A stretch of DNA of 64,000 bases from assembly GCA_963795935.1 (NCBI GenBank), contig CAWCJO010000004.1:1522900-1586899 (forward strand), given 5' to 3'. Both the position numbers and the translations under genes were made by a program. How positions within the stretch are numbered: the first letter of the stretch is position 1; the number at the start of each line of letters is the position of its first letter. Below are positions 1 through 10,264 of this stretch, piece by piece. The DNA is from JAICMB01 sp963795935. Lineage in GTDB: Bacteria; Acidobacteriota; Terriglobia; Bryobacterales; Bryobacteraceae. The notes beneath the pieces are model-generated. The model ran no database searches and was not told the DNA's origin. It saw only the letters and a list, made by a program, of their open reading frames with translations.

Positions 1-2
1 GC

Positions 3-806
3 TCAGTGGCTGCTCAGAATGTGTTTGATGCGAATCCAGGCTTCGGTACGGGCTTTGGCGTTGGCATCGGAAGCGTCGGGTTGCTCGCCGGCGCGCATGA
101 AACCATGGCCGGCCCCTTCATAGATCACCGGCTCATAGACTTTGCCCGCGGCTTTCATGTCTTCCTTGGCGGCCGGGATGGTAGCATCGATGCGCGCGTC
201 GTTGCCGCCGTAGAATCCGAAGACGGGAGCTTTGATATTAGCCATGGCCTCTTTAGGCGGTGGAGGGCCGTAGAATACCAGCGCGGCGGACAAATCGGGG
301 CGGTTGGTTGCGAAGCGGAAGCACTGTCCGCCGCCCCAGCAGAAGCCAGTTACGAACAGTTTTTTTGCCGCCGACGGGAGCCTCAGGCCGTAGTCGGCGG
401 CGGCGTTGAGATCGGCGGTGATTTGATTGGGATCGAGATGGCTGATAGCCTGACCGACGGCATTGGGCGCGAAGGATGAAGTTCCGCCATCATTAGGTCC
501 CATGCCGGACAATAAATCCGGCGCAATCGCGATATAGCCGGCGGCGGCGAACTGGTCCGCGGCATCCTGGACCCAGTCGGTCATTCCGAAGATTTCATGA
601 ATGATCAGGATTACCGGCGTGTTGCTTTTCGACTCCGGATAAACGACGAAGGTCTCCACCGAGCGGGCGCCGTGCTTGACGGTGGCCCACTCGCGATGGC
701 GCGGAGACTTCTCGAGGTTGGCGCGCGCCCAGTCCTGCGCCAAGAGGGAGGATGCGGCGAGAGTGAAAGCCAGAACGGTGCGGATCATTTCCTTGTTGTA
801 CCGCAT
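3..806 (-). CDS. Dienelactone hydrolase family protein, exported
   Basis: An alpha/beta-hydrolase of the dienelactone hydrolase (carboxymethylenebutenolidase) family, 267 aa, close to the family's usual length plus a signal peptide. The N-terminal 24 residues form a hydrophobic export signal ending SSLLAQ. The expected Cys-Asp-His triad is visible: Cys156 in GFCWGG, Asp203 in GGNDARID and His234 in GAGHGFM, with the supporting Glu71 in HEIFG. The family hydrolyses dienelactones or related esters; the true substrate cannot be read here. The stop codon lies at the very edge of the window but the gene is complete. It is followed on the same strand by a small secreted protein. Confidence 0.85.
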   Translation of the reverse strand: MRYNKEMIRTVLAFTLAASSLLAQDWARANLEKSPRHREWATVKHGARSVETFVVYPESKSNTPVILIIHEIFGMTDWVQDAADQFAAAGYIAIAPDLLSGMGPNDGGTSSFAPNAVGQAISHLDPNQITADLNAAADYGLRLPSAAKKLFVTGFCWGGGQCFRFATNRPDLSAALVFYGPPPPKEAMANIKAPVFGFYGGNDARIDATIPAAKEDMKAAGKVYEPVIYEGAGHGFMRAGEQPDASDANAKARTEAWIRIKHILSSH

Positions 807-817
807 GACCGGGGAGA

Positions 818-1294
818 TTAGTAAATCTCGAAGCAGAAAACGCGGTTCGAGCCGTTGGGCGAAAGCGAGTATTGCCCGTTCGGGAGCGGCTCGTCGACTT
901 CGATTTTGTAGAGATGCCCGCCGAGAGGAGTCACGATCATGTGGAACGGGCCGGCATCGCTATGACGGCGGCGCTGCGAGATTACAACTTCGCGCGAGCC
1001 GTTCTTGACATCCAGGCGATAGAGTTCGATCTGCTCGGGCGAGATTTGGCCGGACTCCATGATAAAAATGGGCTCAGAGAGCGGCGTTTTGGCCGCGGAA
1101 GAGGTCCCCGGAATAATATAAGAGGACTCTTTCTTGCCGCCCTGTTGGCGCGCTTCGCCAGCCTCGGTTTCGATCAGGTGATTGGCGTGGAGAAGATAAG
1201 GGATATCGGGCTTGGGCGGACGCGGACCGTTGTAGCGGTCCGCCGCCATCAGGGACAACCCGATGACGAGGGACCACGACAGAATCGATCGCAT
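818..1294 (-). CDS. Secreted hypothetical protein
   Basis: I do not recognise the family. The chosen ATG (1294) begins MRSILSWSLVIGLSLMAADR, a good Sec signal peptide; a longer frame reaches 1360 but that extension is arginine- and cysteine-rich and unlike the rest. The mature part of about 140 aa has no cysteine motif and ends in a beta-like segment (NGSNRVFCFEIY). It sits directly upstream of the dienelactone hydrolase on the same strand with about 12 bases between, so the two may be co-transcribed. It is divergent from the GDP-mannose dehydratase gene that begins near 1381. Confidence 0.55.
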   Translation of the reverse strand: MRSILSWSLVIGLSLMAADRYNGPRPPKPDIPYLLHANHLIETEAGEARQQGGKKESSYIIPGTSSAAKTPLSEPIFIMESGQISPEQIELYRLDVKNGSREVVISQRRRHSDAGPFHMIVTPLGGHLYKIEVDEPLPNGQYSLSPNGSNRVFCFEIY

Positions 1295-1380
1295 TCGGTT
1301 CCATTCTATCAATCCCGCACACCTGGCCGAAACCCGCGCCGGATTCCTGTTACACTCCAAGTTCGCGACATTTGCAGTTC

Positions 1381-2395
1381 ATGAAACGCGCTTTGATCAC
1401 GGGAATAACCGGTCAGGATGGCTCCTATCTCGCGGAGCTTCTGCTCGAGAAGGGGTACGAAGTGCACGGCGTGAAACGCCGGTCGAGCAGTTTCAACACC
1501 GGGCGCATCGACCATCTATACCGCGACGAGCATGAGCAAAGCGCGCGGCTGTTCATGCATTTCGCGGACCTGAGCGACGCCGCCAGCGTTTTTACGGTTC
1601 TGCGCGAGGTACAACCGGACGAAGTATACAATCTGGCGGCGCAGAGTCATGTGCGGGTTAGTTTCGATATACCCGAATACACCGCCGACGTGACTGCTCT
1701 CGGCGCGCTTGCGCCTGCTCGAGGCAATGCGCCAGTTGGGCCTGACCAAATGCCGCTATTACCAGGCTTCTTCGAGTGAAATGTTCGGCTCCTCCCCACC
1801 GCCGCAGGATGAGAATACCGCTTTTCATCCCCGCAGTCCTTACGCCTGCGCAAAGCTTTTCGCGCACGCTATTACGGTGAATTATCGCGAGAGTTACGGC
1901 ATGCGGGCTTGTTCCGGCATTCTGTTCAATCATGAATCGCCGCGTCGGGGCGAGACATTCGTCACTCGCAAGATCACCAGGGCGGCGGCCGCGATTTCTC
2001 TTGGGCTGGCGGAGAAGGTTCACCTCGGCAATTTGGACGCCCGCCGCGATTGGGGTTATGCGAAAGAGTACGTGGAGATGATGTGGCGCATGCTCCAGGA
2101 AGATGAGCCGCGGGACTACGTTGTCGGTACCGGCGAGACCCACACAGTCGGCGAGTTTGCAGCGGAAGCATTCGCTTGCGCCGGCCTCGATTGGCGCGAG
2201 CACGTCGCCTTCGACCGGCGTTACGAGCGTCCCGCCGAAGTCGACGTGTTATTGGCCAATCCCGAAAAAGCGCGGAAACAGCTCGGATGGGAAGCCAAGA
2301 CGCGCTTCCGCGACATGGTCAAGCTGATGGTGGAAGCCGATGTGGCCGCTCTGAATCCGGCGCGGGCCGCGGAACGGGCTCTCGCCGCGCGGTGA
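1381..2395 (+). pseudogene. gmd: GDP-mannose 4,6-dehydratase, split by a single-base frameshift
   Basis: This short-chain dehydrogenase would convert GDP-mannose to GDP-4-keto-6-deoxymannose, the first step to GDP-fucose or GDP-rhamnose for surface glycans. The first half runs from MKRALITGITGQDGSYL (NAD-binding GxxGxxG) to the DIPEYTADV segment; the second half resumes at RLLEAMRQLG and carries SSSEMFG, the YxxxK pair in SPYACAKLF, and NHESPRRG. The frames meet at about 1705-1709, where one extra C in ggcgcgcttgcgc breaks the reading frame; the 1015-base span is 3n+1. Every other family block is intact, so this is either a very recent mutation or an assembly error. The next gene overlaps its stop. 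Confidence 0.85.
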
Positions 2396-3375
2396 CGGGG
2401 GGAGCTTCGCTGCCCCGGGCCTTGATAACGGGAGTGGCCGGGCAAGACGGCTCCTATCTGGCGGAATTGCTGCTCGACAAAGGATACGAGGTCCATGGCC
2501 TGCTACGCGGGGATGTCGAAGCGGCGCCGGTTCGCCCCGGCCTTGCCGGACTGCTACGCCGCCTCGCGATTCATCGCGGCGACGTGGAAGACTGCGGCGG
2601 CCTGGAGAAAATTGTGCGCGCCGTACAACCGCGGGAGTGTTATCACCTCGCGGCCCGTTCCAAGGTCCGCTACGACAGCGAGGGCGAGCGCCTCATGCTG
2701 GCGACGAATGCGGCCGGAACGCTCAACCTGCTCTCGGCGATTCGTAGCGGCGCCCCCGGCTGCCGGGTTTGTCTGGCGGCATCGAGTGAGATCTTCGGCA
2801 ACCCCGAAGCCGCGCCGCAGGATGAATCTTCGCGCCGCAATCCACGCTCCGTTTATGGCATCAGCAAACTCGCCGCCTTCGAGTTGATGCGCTATTACCG
2901 CGCGCGCCACGGCCTTTTTGCGGCCAGCGCCATCTTATACAATCACGAGTCGCCGCGGCGCGGAGCGGATTTCGTTACCCGCAAAATCACACTCGGCATC
3001 GCGCGCATTCTCTCGGGAACGGCCACGGAGCTGGCGCTCGGCAACCTCGACGCGCGCCGCGATTGGGGACACGCCCGCGACTACGTGAATGCGATGTGGC
3101 GCATGCTTCAGCAAGAGCAGCCGTCCGACTACGTTATCGCCACGGGTGAGCTGCACAGTGTTCGCGAGTTCATCGAGCGGGCCTTTTCGCGCGCCGGTCT
3201 GGACTGGACCCGCTATATTCGCGTCGATCCCAGTCTGGTTCGCGAGGAAGCGTCCATTCCGCTCCTGGGGAACTCCAGCAAAGCCCGGGCCGAGTTGCAC
3301 TGGAAAGCGTCGATCAACTTTACCGGGCTGGTGGACGAAATGGTCGACTTCGACTGCGGCCAGCTCGCCTCGTAG
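2392..3375 (+). CDS. Second GDP-mannose 4,6-dehydratase-like NAD-dependent dehydratase
   Basis: A paralogue of the preceding gmd, 327 aa. It has the GxxGxxG fold (ITGVAGQDGSYLAELLL), the SSEIFG segment, the catalytic YxxxK (VYGISKLAAF) and NHESPRRGADFVTRKIT. The start is the GTG at 2392 whose last two bases form the TGA of the upstream gene (GTGA overlap), so translation is probably coupled. The N-terminal half is more divergent from gmd than the C-terminal half, and its early segment (HGLLRGDVEAAPVRPGLAG) differs from the usual RRSSSFNT substrate loop, so the sugar nucleotide used may differ. GDP-mannose is the likely substrate by family; the exact product is unknown. Confidence 0.8.
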   Translation: MTGGASLPRALITGVAGQDGSYLAELLLDKGYEVHGLLRGDVEAAPVRPGLAGLLRRLAIHRGDVEDCGGLEKIVRAVQPRECYHLAARSKVRYDSEGERLMLATNAAGTLNLLSAIRSGAPGCRVCLAASSEIFGNPEAAPQDESSRRNPRSVYGISKLAAFELMRYYRARHGLFAASAILYNHESPRRGADFVTRKITLGIARILSGTATELALGNLDARRDWGHARDYVNAMWRMLQQEQPSDYVIATGELHSVREFIERAFSRAGLDWTRYIRVDPSLVREEASIPLLGNSSKARAELHWKASINFTGLVDEMVDFDCGQLAS

Positions 3376-3390
3376 GTAGATGCCGCGCGG

Positions 3391-3888
3391 CTAGCCCCGG
3401 CTCGCGGCCGGTCGCCTTCGAAGCGCCGCGCCTCCGAGCAACCCGATCGCGATCAGGCCGCCCGATGACGGCTCGGGAACCTCGCTAAAGAGACGATAGA
3501 TCGTCCCATTTCCGTTATAGTCGGTTTCCGAGAGGCCATTCGGGCCGCCGGGACCTTCGGTGATCCTGACGGCGTTCACGCTCACAGTCGACGGGATATT
3601 TCCTTCGTCGTCGCTGAACAGGAATGCCAGATCGCCAAGGCCAGTTCCTCCGCCGGTATCGATGACATTATTGAAAATGCGGAAAACATCGCTGACGTGG
3701 ATCGTGCCGGGATCGAGCAAAATAACATCGCCGGCAATACCCAACCCAGGCAGGGTGACCAATTCGTTCTCATAAATGTTGCAACTCGAGAAATCGGGGG
3801 CGCAACTTGAGAGTGTTGCGGCGGAAACCGGCGCCGCCAATATCGTTGCCGCAATCCCGAGAAACATGGATGACCAATAGAGTTTCAC
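3391..3888 (-). CDS. PEP-CTERM sorted secreted protein
   Basis: 165 aa, ending in a PEP-CTERM sorting signal: VPEPSS, a hydrophobic stretch (GGLIAIGLLGGAAL) and an RRR tail. Such proteins are exported, then cleaved or anchored by an exosortase, which is not in this window. The start is the GTG at 3888, chosen because a near-perfect Shine-Dalgarno (GGAGGAGGG) sits four bases before it; it is followed by a signal peptide ending LAAPVSA. The mature part has two cysteines near its N-terminus (SSCAPDFSSC) and is otherwise of unknown function. Convergent with the dehydratase gene. Confidence 0.75.
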   Translation of the reverse strand: MKLYWSSMFLGIAATILAAPVSAATLSSCAPDFSSCNIYENELVTLPGLGIAGDVILLDPGTIHVSDVFRIFNNVIDTGGGTGLGDLAFLFSDDEGNIPSTVSVNAVRITEGPGGPNGLSETDYNGNGTIYRLFSEVPEPSSGGLIAIGLLGGAALRRRPAASRG

Positions 3889-3892
3889 TTTT

Positions 3893-3901
3893 CCCTCCTC
3901 C
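3893..3901 (-). promoter_or_regulatory. Strong ribosome binding site deciding a GTG start
   Basis: GGAGGAGGG on the minus strand, four bases before the GTG of the PEP-CTERM gene. It is unusually strong for this window, where most genes lack a clear Shine-Dalgarno, and it rules out the much longer upstream frame. Confidence 0.7.
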
Positions 3902-4015
3902 AGTTCTATGTTTAAAGTTCCAACGGCGTACAACACATTGTAGATGGTTTTCATTCCGAACAGTGCTAAAATCGGCGAATCCCCAGCGCGGTGCGCGGGG
4001 TTTTCGGGAGAAATC

Positions 4016-5161
4016 ATGGCGCACATGAAACAGCTTTCAGCCTTCGCAATGATCGAGATCTTGGGATGCGCGCTGGCGTTCGGCCAGGCCGTAGATCTGC
4101 CGGACGGCCCGGCAGGCGTACCCACATATTCCAATCCGATCGGCACAGGCTCCCGCCAAGTGCAGAGCCTCATCGCCTTGCCGGTTCAGGGAATGCCGTT
4201 CTTTACCCGCGACTTTACCTCCTTCGGCAAGTCGAATCCGTTCAATTTTATCGGCGCCGATCCGGAACTGGGAGCCGCCACTACCGTCGTGCAAACCGCC
4301 ATTGTGCCGCTGAAGTTTGTCTTTCCAAATCCCGGAAATCCATCGCTGGACGGGGCAAACGTGCTGGCCGCGACGGAAAACTCGCCGATTTTTCAGAGTG
4401 CGGACTTCGCGACGGGCGGCGCTTTCATCGGCCACACTCAATACGGGGATGCGATCCAGCGCGCCGAATTCTGGAATCTTCCGGGCTTCTCGCAGGATTA
4501 CCACGTTCTGCTCGCGCCGCCAACCGCAACAACTTCCGTAGCGGTGAACGTTCCAGCCGGGAAAGGGAATGCGTATCTGCTAAGGAGCGGCGGTTTGCTG
4601 GGAGTCGTGGATCCAACTTACTTCAACCAAGTTCTGGCAGCCCTGCTTCCGGCGTTCTCCGCCAACACAGTGGTTATTTTTCTGACCGATAATGTCGATT
4701 TGGGAACCGCCGGCCTCGTTCAGAACTGCTGCATTCTGGGATTCCACGCTTCCCAAGGGCCGCCCGCCGCAACCGCGCAAACCTGGATTTTCGCTTCCTA
4801 TACTGAACCGGGCACCTTCACGGGGAACGTCATTCTAGACGTCCAATCTCTGAGCCACGAGACAGCCGAGTGGCTGAACGATCCTTTTACCGGAGCCCTT
4901 CAGCTCGGCTTTCTCAACCTCATTCCCCCGGCTGTTCTGCCGGGTCAGGGAGGGGCTTGCATCATTAATTTCGAAACGGGGGACCCGCTCGAATCCCCTC
5001 CGGTTGTTTTTACCGCGACGGTTAACGGCATCGTTTACCATCTTCAGGATGAGGTATTTCTCCCGTGGTATCTCCACGCCATGCCTTCATTTTCGGTTAA
5101 TGGGTTCTACACGTACTTAGGGACGTTCACCAGTCCTTCGACCCTGTGCGGCCCGGGCTAG
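4016..5161 (+). CDS. Secreted hypothetical protein with an HE-containing motif
   Basis: 381 aa beginning MAHMKQLSAF after a GGGAG ribosome site; a longer frame starting at 3944 overlaps the upstream intergenic region and is less likely. A signal peptide ends around ALAFGQA. The mature protein is rich in Pro, Gly and Thr, with a double cysteine (QNCCILG) and a C-terminal Cys. The segment SLSHETAEWLNDPF resembles an HExxE-type metal site and I associate it with uncharacterised acidobacterial secreted proteins, but I cannot assign an activity. It is divergent from the PEP-CTERM gene, with about 125 bases between the starts. Confidence 0.65.
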   Translation: MAHMKQLSAFAMIEILGCALAFGQAVDLPDGPAGVPTYSNPIGTGSRQVQSLIALPVQGMPFFTRDFTSFGKSNPFNFIGADPELGAATTVVQTAIVPLKFVFPNPGNPSLDGANVLAATENSPIFQSADFATGGAFIGHTQYGDAIQRAEFWNLPGFSQDYHVLLAPPTATTSVAVNVPAGKGNAYLLRSGGLLGVVDPTYFNQVLAALLPAFSANTVVIFLTDNVDLGTAGLVQNCCILGFHASQGPPAATAQTWIFASYTEPGTFTGNVILDVQSLSHETAEWLNDPFTGALQLGFLNLIPPAVLPGQGGACIINFETGDPLESPPVVFTATVNGIVYHLQDEVFLPWYLHAMPSFSVNGFYTYLGTFTSPSTLCGPG

Positions 5162-5184
5162 CGCGACGGTGTGCTGGTAGGCGT

Positions 5185-5418
5185 TTATAGCCCGAGTGGC
5201 TTTTTTGGAATCTGGTCCATGACCTTCATGCGGCGCTGCGCCTGCCTGGTCCTGCTTAAACGCATAAAATTGAGCGCCGCCAGGAGCACTAAACCGACAA
5301 TAACCGGCACGCGGCCCTCGGGCGCTCCCGGAAAGAGGCCGGGCTCGACCAGCAGCGCAATGGCAAGAGTCACGGTCAGGAGCGCGATGGCGAGTCTAAG
5401 CACCATCGCATCCATCAT
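5185..5418 (-). CDS. Small membrane protein
   Basis: 77 aa with two predicted transmembrane helices (LAIALLTVTLAIALLV and VPVIVGLVLLAALNFM) joined by a short Pro/Gly loop and followed by a basic tail (RTRQAQRR). No family recognised. It is convergent with the preceding secreted-protein gene. The start could also be the second ATG four codons later. A plus-strand frame covers the same bases but lacks protein-like composition. Confidence 0.45.
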   Translation of the reverse strand: MMDAMVLRLAIALLTVTLAIALLVEPGLFPGAPEGRVPVIVGLVLLAALNFMRLSRTRQAQRRMKVMDQIPKKPLGL

Positions 5419-5929
5419 ACACGATGGAACATGCGCGAGGAGAATTGTCCAATGCAGATGATCCTAAAACGGGGAGCGTTTCCAATGCAAGACGATCCTG
5501 AAACAGGAACCCTGAGTTATGTTGCGGATGAATGCACATCGAGATGCAGAACGCTGCAAACCTCCTGTTCGAACGGCTGCTGTGGCGCTATTAGCTGAGC
5601 AGCACCCGATCCCGGTGCTGGAGCCATCTTGCTTCAGTTTTATTCCGCATCCGCGGCTTGCACGGCGCTAACGGCTCGGATTTCGTCAATTGCACCGTCA
5701 TGCGGCTGCTCCAGAAGCTCTGGATCGAATTTGTGCGGCAGCGCGGATATGAGGGATGACGCCGCATACCGCACAATCGCGCCGCCGTCGAAGCGGCCGC
5801 AATCTGGCCGGGAGCCGGCCGGCGTTGGCCAAGCTATTCAACGTAACAGTCGCCCACAGATTCCTTCGATGACGCAGGTTTTTAGACGCGTTTTCCAAGA
5901 TATACTAATAGGTAGGCAGCCCTGTATAT
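5419..5929. other. Gene-free stretch
   Basis: About 510 bases with no frame I would call a gene. It ends with a possible -10 (TATACT near 5898) just upstream of the S41-family gene. Nothing else recognised. Confidence 0.5.
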
Positions 5930-7246
5930 ATGAATAGCCGTTTCAAGTTTTGGGTCGTGTCCAGCTCGACCTGTCTGGTGCTTCTTTTGTTGCTGGGAGC
6001 GGTCCATGGCCGGAGCGCAAATCCGGAAGATACGTACCGGCACTTGGCCGTTTACACCGAAGTTCTGCAGCACATCAAGGCCGATTATGTGGAAGAGCCC
6101 GACATGAAGGGCGTCACGCTGGGGGCCTTGAACGGCATGCTGGAATCGATCGATCCTTACGCGAGCTATCTCAGCGCCGATCAGTACAAGCAATATCAGA
6201 AGAGCAAGGACCAGCATAAGGCCGATGTCGGGCTGGTGCTGTCGAAGAAGTTCGGCTACATCGGGATCGTAGACTCGATCCCCGGCTCGCCTGCGGCGAA
6301 GGCCGGTTTGACGACGACCGACGTGATTGAAACGATCAACGGCGTTGCCACGCGGGACATGCCGCTGGCTTTCGCGGAGATGCTGCTGCAGGGCGAGCCG
6401 GGCAGTACCGTCGAGCTCGGCGTGCTGCGCTATCGCAATCCGGAGCCGACGAAGCTGACGCTGACGCGCGCGCCGCTGCGTTATCCCGTGGTGCTTTCGA
6501 AGATGCTGCCCGATCAGATCGGGCTGGTGGAGGCGGAGAGCCTGGAAGGCAATAACGTCCGCGAGGTGGCGGCGAAGGTGGAGGATCTGCAGAAGCAGGG
6601 CGCCAAGCGTTTGATTCTCGATCTGCGGCACTGCGCGACGGGCGATCCCGACACCGGTATCGCGCTGGCGAACCTGTTTCTGGACAAGGGTCTGATTACG
6701 TATACGAAGGGGCAGACGGCGGCGCGGGAAGATTTCAACGCGACTCCATCGAAGGACATTACGCATCTGCCGCTGGTCGTGATGACGAATCGCGGGACGG
6801 CCGATGGGGCCGAGATCGCGGCGGCCGCGCTGCTGGACGACAAGCGCGCCGAAGTGGTCGGCGACCGCACTTACGGGGACGCTTCGATCCGCAAGCCGAT
6901 CACGATGGACGATGGCTCGGCCGTCATTCTCTCGGTCGCGAAATATTATTCTCCCAGCGGCAAGGCGATCCAGGATACGGGCGTGACGCCTTCGGTCGCG
7001 GTGCTTGACGTGGAGCCCGTGCCGGAAACGGACGACGATGCGACGGCGGCGCCGAGTGCCGAGCCGCAGCCGAAAAACGGCGAGGACAAGACGCTGAAGA
7101 AGGCCATTGAAGTTGTGACCAAGGGCAATACGAGCACGGCCCAATCGGCGACGCCGGAGCCGGGGAACGCCGTCCAGCGGTCCACGCCGCCGATAACGAC
7201 GCCGGACACTCCGCTTCACATTCCGGAGCCCAATAAGCATCCGTAA
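5930..7246 (+). CDS. S41/CtpA-like PDZ protein lacking the catalytic Ser and Lys
   Basis: 438 aa. Layout: N-terminal signal or anchor (residues 8-24), helical segment, PDZ domain (about 100-180, with IPGSPAAKAGL), then the S41 tail-specific protease fold (about 195-345) and a Pro/Thr-rich tail. In active members the nucleophile lies in GSASASEI and the Lys 25 residues later in TFGKG. Here the matching segments are GTADGAEI (Asp292 at the Ser position) and TYGDAS (Asp317 at the Lys position), exactly 25 apart. It is therefore predicted to be a non-cleaving homologue, perhaps a PDZ-based binding protein. The usual DLRNNPGG is also altered to DLRHCATG. First gene of a run with FmdB and two oxidoreductases. 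Confidence 0.8.
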   Translation: MNSRFKFWVVSSSTCLVLLLLLGAVHGRSANPEDTYRHLAVYTEVLQHIKADYVEEPDMKGVTLGALNGMLESIDPYASYLSADQYKQYQKSKDQHKADVGLVLSKKFGYIGIVDSIPGSPAAKAGLTTTDVIETINGVATRDMPLAFAEMLLQGEPGSTVELGVLRYRNPEPTKLTLTRAPLRYPVVLSKMLPDQIGLVEAESLEGNNVREVAAKVEDLQKQGAKRLILDLRHCATGDPDTGIALANLFLDKGLITYTKGQTAAREDFNATPSKDITHLPLVVMTNRGTADGAEIAAAALLDDKRAEVVGDRTYGDASIRKPITMDDGSAVILSVAKYYSPSGKAIQDTGVTPSVAVLDVEPVPETDDDATAAPSAEPQPKNGEDKTLKKAIEVVTKGNTSTAQSATPEPGNAVQRSTPPITTPDTPLHIPEPNKHP

Positions 7247-7250
7247 CCAG

Positions 7251-7604
7251 ATGCCCACCTACGAATACAAATGCGATCAGTGCGGCGACATTTTTGAGAT
7301 CAGACAGAAGTTCGCGGATGCGCCGCTAACGAGCCACGAGAAGTGCGGGGGTCCGGTCCATCGGCTGATTTCCGCGCCGGGGTTGCAGTTCAAGGGGACG
7401 GGTTGGTACGTGACCGATTACGCCCGTCCGGGGAGCCGCGAAGAGAAGAAACCGGAGTCGTCGAAATCCGAGACGAAGGCGGACTCCAACGGTTCGAAGT
7501 CCTCGTCCACGGAATCGAGTTCTTCGGAGACCGCGGCGACGAAGTCCGGCGATTCGAGTACGACGAAGTCCGAATCGAAGCCGTCCGATACTACAAAGAA
7601 ATAG
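7251..7604 (+). CDS. FmdB-type zinc ribbon protein with a long Ser/Lys tail
   Basis: 117 aa. The first 60 residues match the FmdB putative regulatory family: MPTYEYKCDQCGDIFEIRQ, then a second half-site. The second half-site reads HEKCGG where the family normally has CPxCG, so one zinc-ligand cysteine is missing (a histidine is nearby). The remaining half is low-complexity Ser/Thr/Lys/Glu and probably disordered. It starts four bases after the S41-like gene. Function of the family is not well defined. Confidence 0.8.
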   Translation: MPTYEYKCDQCGDIFEIRQKFADAPLTSHEKCGGPVHRLISAPGLQFKGTGWYVTDYARPGSREEKKPESSKSETKADSNGSKSSSTESSSSETAATKSGDSSTTKSESKPSDTTKK

Positions 7605-7609
7605 AGGCT

Positions 7610-8945
<1,336 letters not shown>

Positions 8946-8949
8946 TGCG

Positions 8950-10209
8950 ATGGCGGCGAACGACAACGTCCAGATCGCGCTGATCGGTGCGGGCGGGATG
9001 GGCTCGGGCGACGCGCAAATGGCGACGTCGATTGCGGGCGTGAAAATCGTCGCGGCGTGCGACATCTACGACGGCCGGTTGCAGCGGGCGAAAGAGCGCT
9101 GGGGCGGCGAACTGTTCACGACGCGCGATTATCGCGAGGTGTTGGCGCGCCCCGATGTGGACGCCGTCATCGTGGCGACGCCCGACCACTGGCATAAGCA
9201 GATCACCATAGACGCGCTGGCCGCGCGCAAACACGTCTATTGCGAGAAGCCGATGGTGCATTCGATCGACGAGGGCAACGCCGTGGTCGAGGCGCAGCGC
9301 AAGAGCGACCGGACGCTGCAGATTGGCAGCCAATACGTCAGCTCGCTGGTGTACCAGAAGGCGCGGGATCTTTTGAAGACGGGCGCGATCGGCGAATTGA
9401 ATCTGGTCGAAGCGTGGCTGGACCGCAATACGGCGCTGGGCGCGTGGCAATACAGCATTCCGCCGGACGCGTCGCCGTCCAACATCGATTGGGACCGTTT
9501 TCTGGGCAGCGCGCCGAAACGGCCGTTCGAGCCGATCCGGCTGTTTCGCTGGCGCAACTACGTCGATTACGGCACGGGCGTGGCGGGGGATCTTTTTGTT
9601 CATCTGCTGTCGGGGCTGCATACGGCTACCGGGGCGCTCGGTCCCACGCGCGTTTATGCTACGGGCGGCCAATATTTCTGGAAAGACGGGCGCGACGTGC
9701 CGGATCTGATGCTGGCTCTGCTCGATTATCCCAAGACGGAGCAACATGCGGCGTTCACCGTGAGTTTGAAAGTAAACTTTGAGAGCGCGCTACCGCAGGA
9801 ATCGTTCGGCGTGAAGTTCGTGGGCAGCGAGGGGACGCTGACAACCGGGTACAGCGAATTGACGTGGTCGCGTCACCCGCGCCAGATTGCGCCCGGTTAC
9901 ACGATCGACACGTTTCCGAAGGCGGTCCAGGAAGAGTTCAAGCGCGAATATTACGCCAAGTATCCGGTTGAGCGGCCGAATGCCGACAGCATGCGCCCGG
10001 ATAAGGAAGAGAAGTTCGTGCCGCCGCCGGGATCGGACGCGCACTTGCTGCATCACCGGAACTTTTACGCGTCGGTGCGGGCGGGGCGGCCGTCGATCGA
10101 AGACGCGGTGTTCGGTTTCCGCGCCGCGGGTCCGGCGCTGTTGACGAACGTAAGCTACTTCGAGCGGCGCGTGTGCGGGTGGGATGCGGCGGAGATGCGG
10201 CGGGTTTGA
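8950..10209 (+). CDS. Gfo/Idh/MocA family oxidoreductase, no export signal
   Basis: 419 aa, a close paralogue of the gene just before it and four bases downstream. Rossmann motif ALIGAGGMGSGD near residue 10, EKP motif (YCEKPMVHS) near residue 98, and the C-terminal substrate domain with EDAVFGFRAAGPALL. It starts directly at the Rossmann fold and lacks the Tat leader its paralogue carries, so the pair is predicted to work in different compartments unless the true start is in the upstream gene. The sequence does not reveal the substrate. Confidence 0.85.
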   Translation: MAANDNVQIALIGAGGMGSGDAQMATSIAGVKIVAACDIYDGRLQRAKERWGGELFTTRDYREVLARPDVDAVIVATPDHWHKQITIDALAARKHVYCEKPMVHSIDEGNAVVEAQRKSDRTLQIGSQYVSSLVYQKARDLLKTGAIGELNLVEAWLDRNTALGAWQYSIPPDASPSNIDWDRFLGSAPKRPFEPIRLFRWRNYVDYGTGVAGDLFVHLLSGLHTATGALGPTRVYATGGQYFWKDGRDVPDLMLALLDYPKTEQHAAFTVSLKVNFESALPQESFGVKFVGSEGTLTTGYSELTWSRHPRQIAPGYTIDTFPKAVQEEFKREYYAKYPVERPNADSMRPDKEEKFVPPPGSDAHLLHHRNFYASVRAGRPSIEDAVFGFRAAGPALLTNVSYFERRVCGWDAAEMRRV

Positions 10210-10264
10210 GCGGCGGGAGTTTAGGCGAGGCCCGGTTGAGATCGTGACATTACCGCAAAGATCA

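Noticed and set aside
5882..7258. Long open frame antisense to the S41-family gene
   Set aside because: Arginine- and histidine-rich sequence typical of the reverse reading of a GC-rich gene; no family motif, and the plus strand encodes a clear PDZ/S41 protein.
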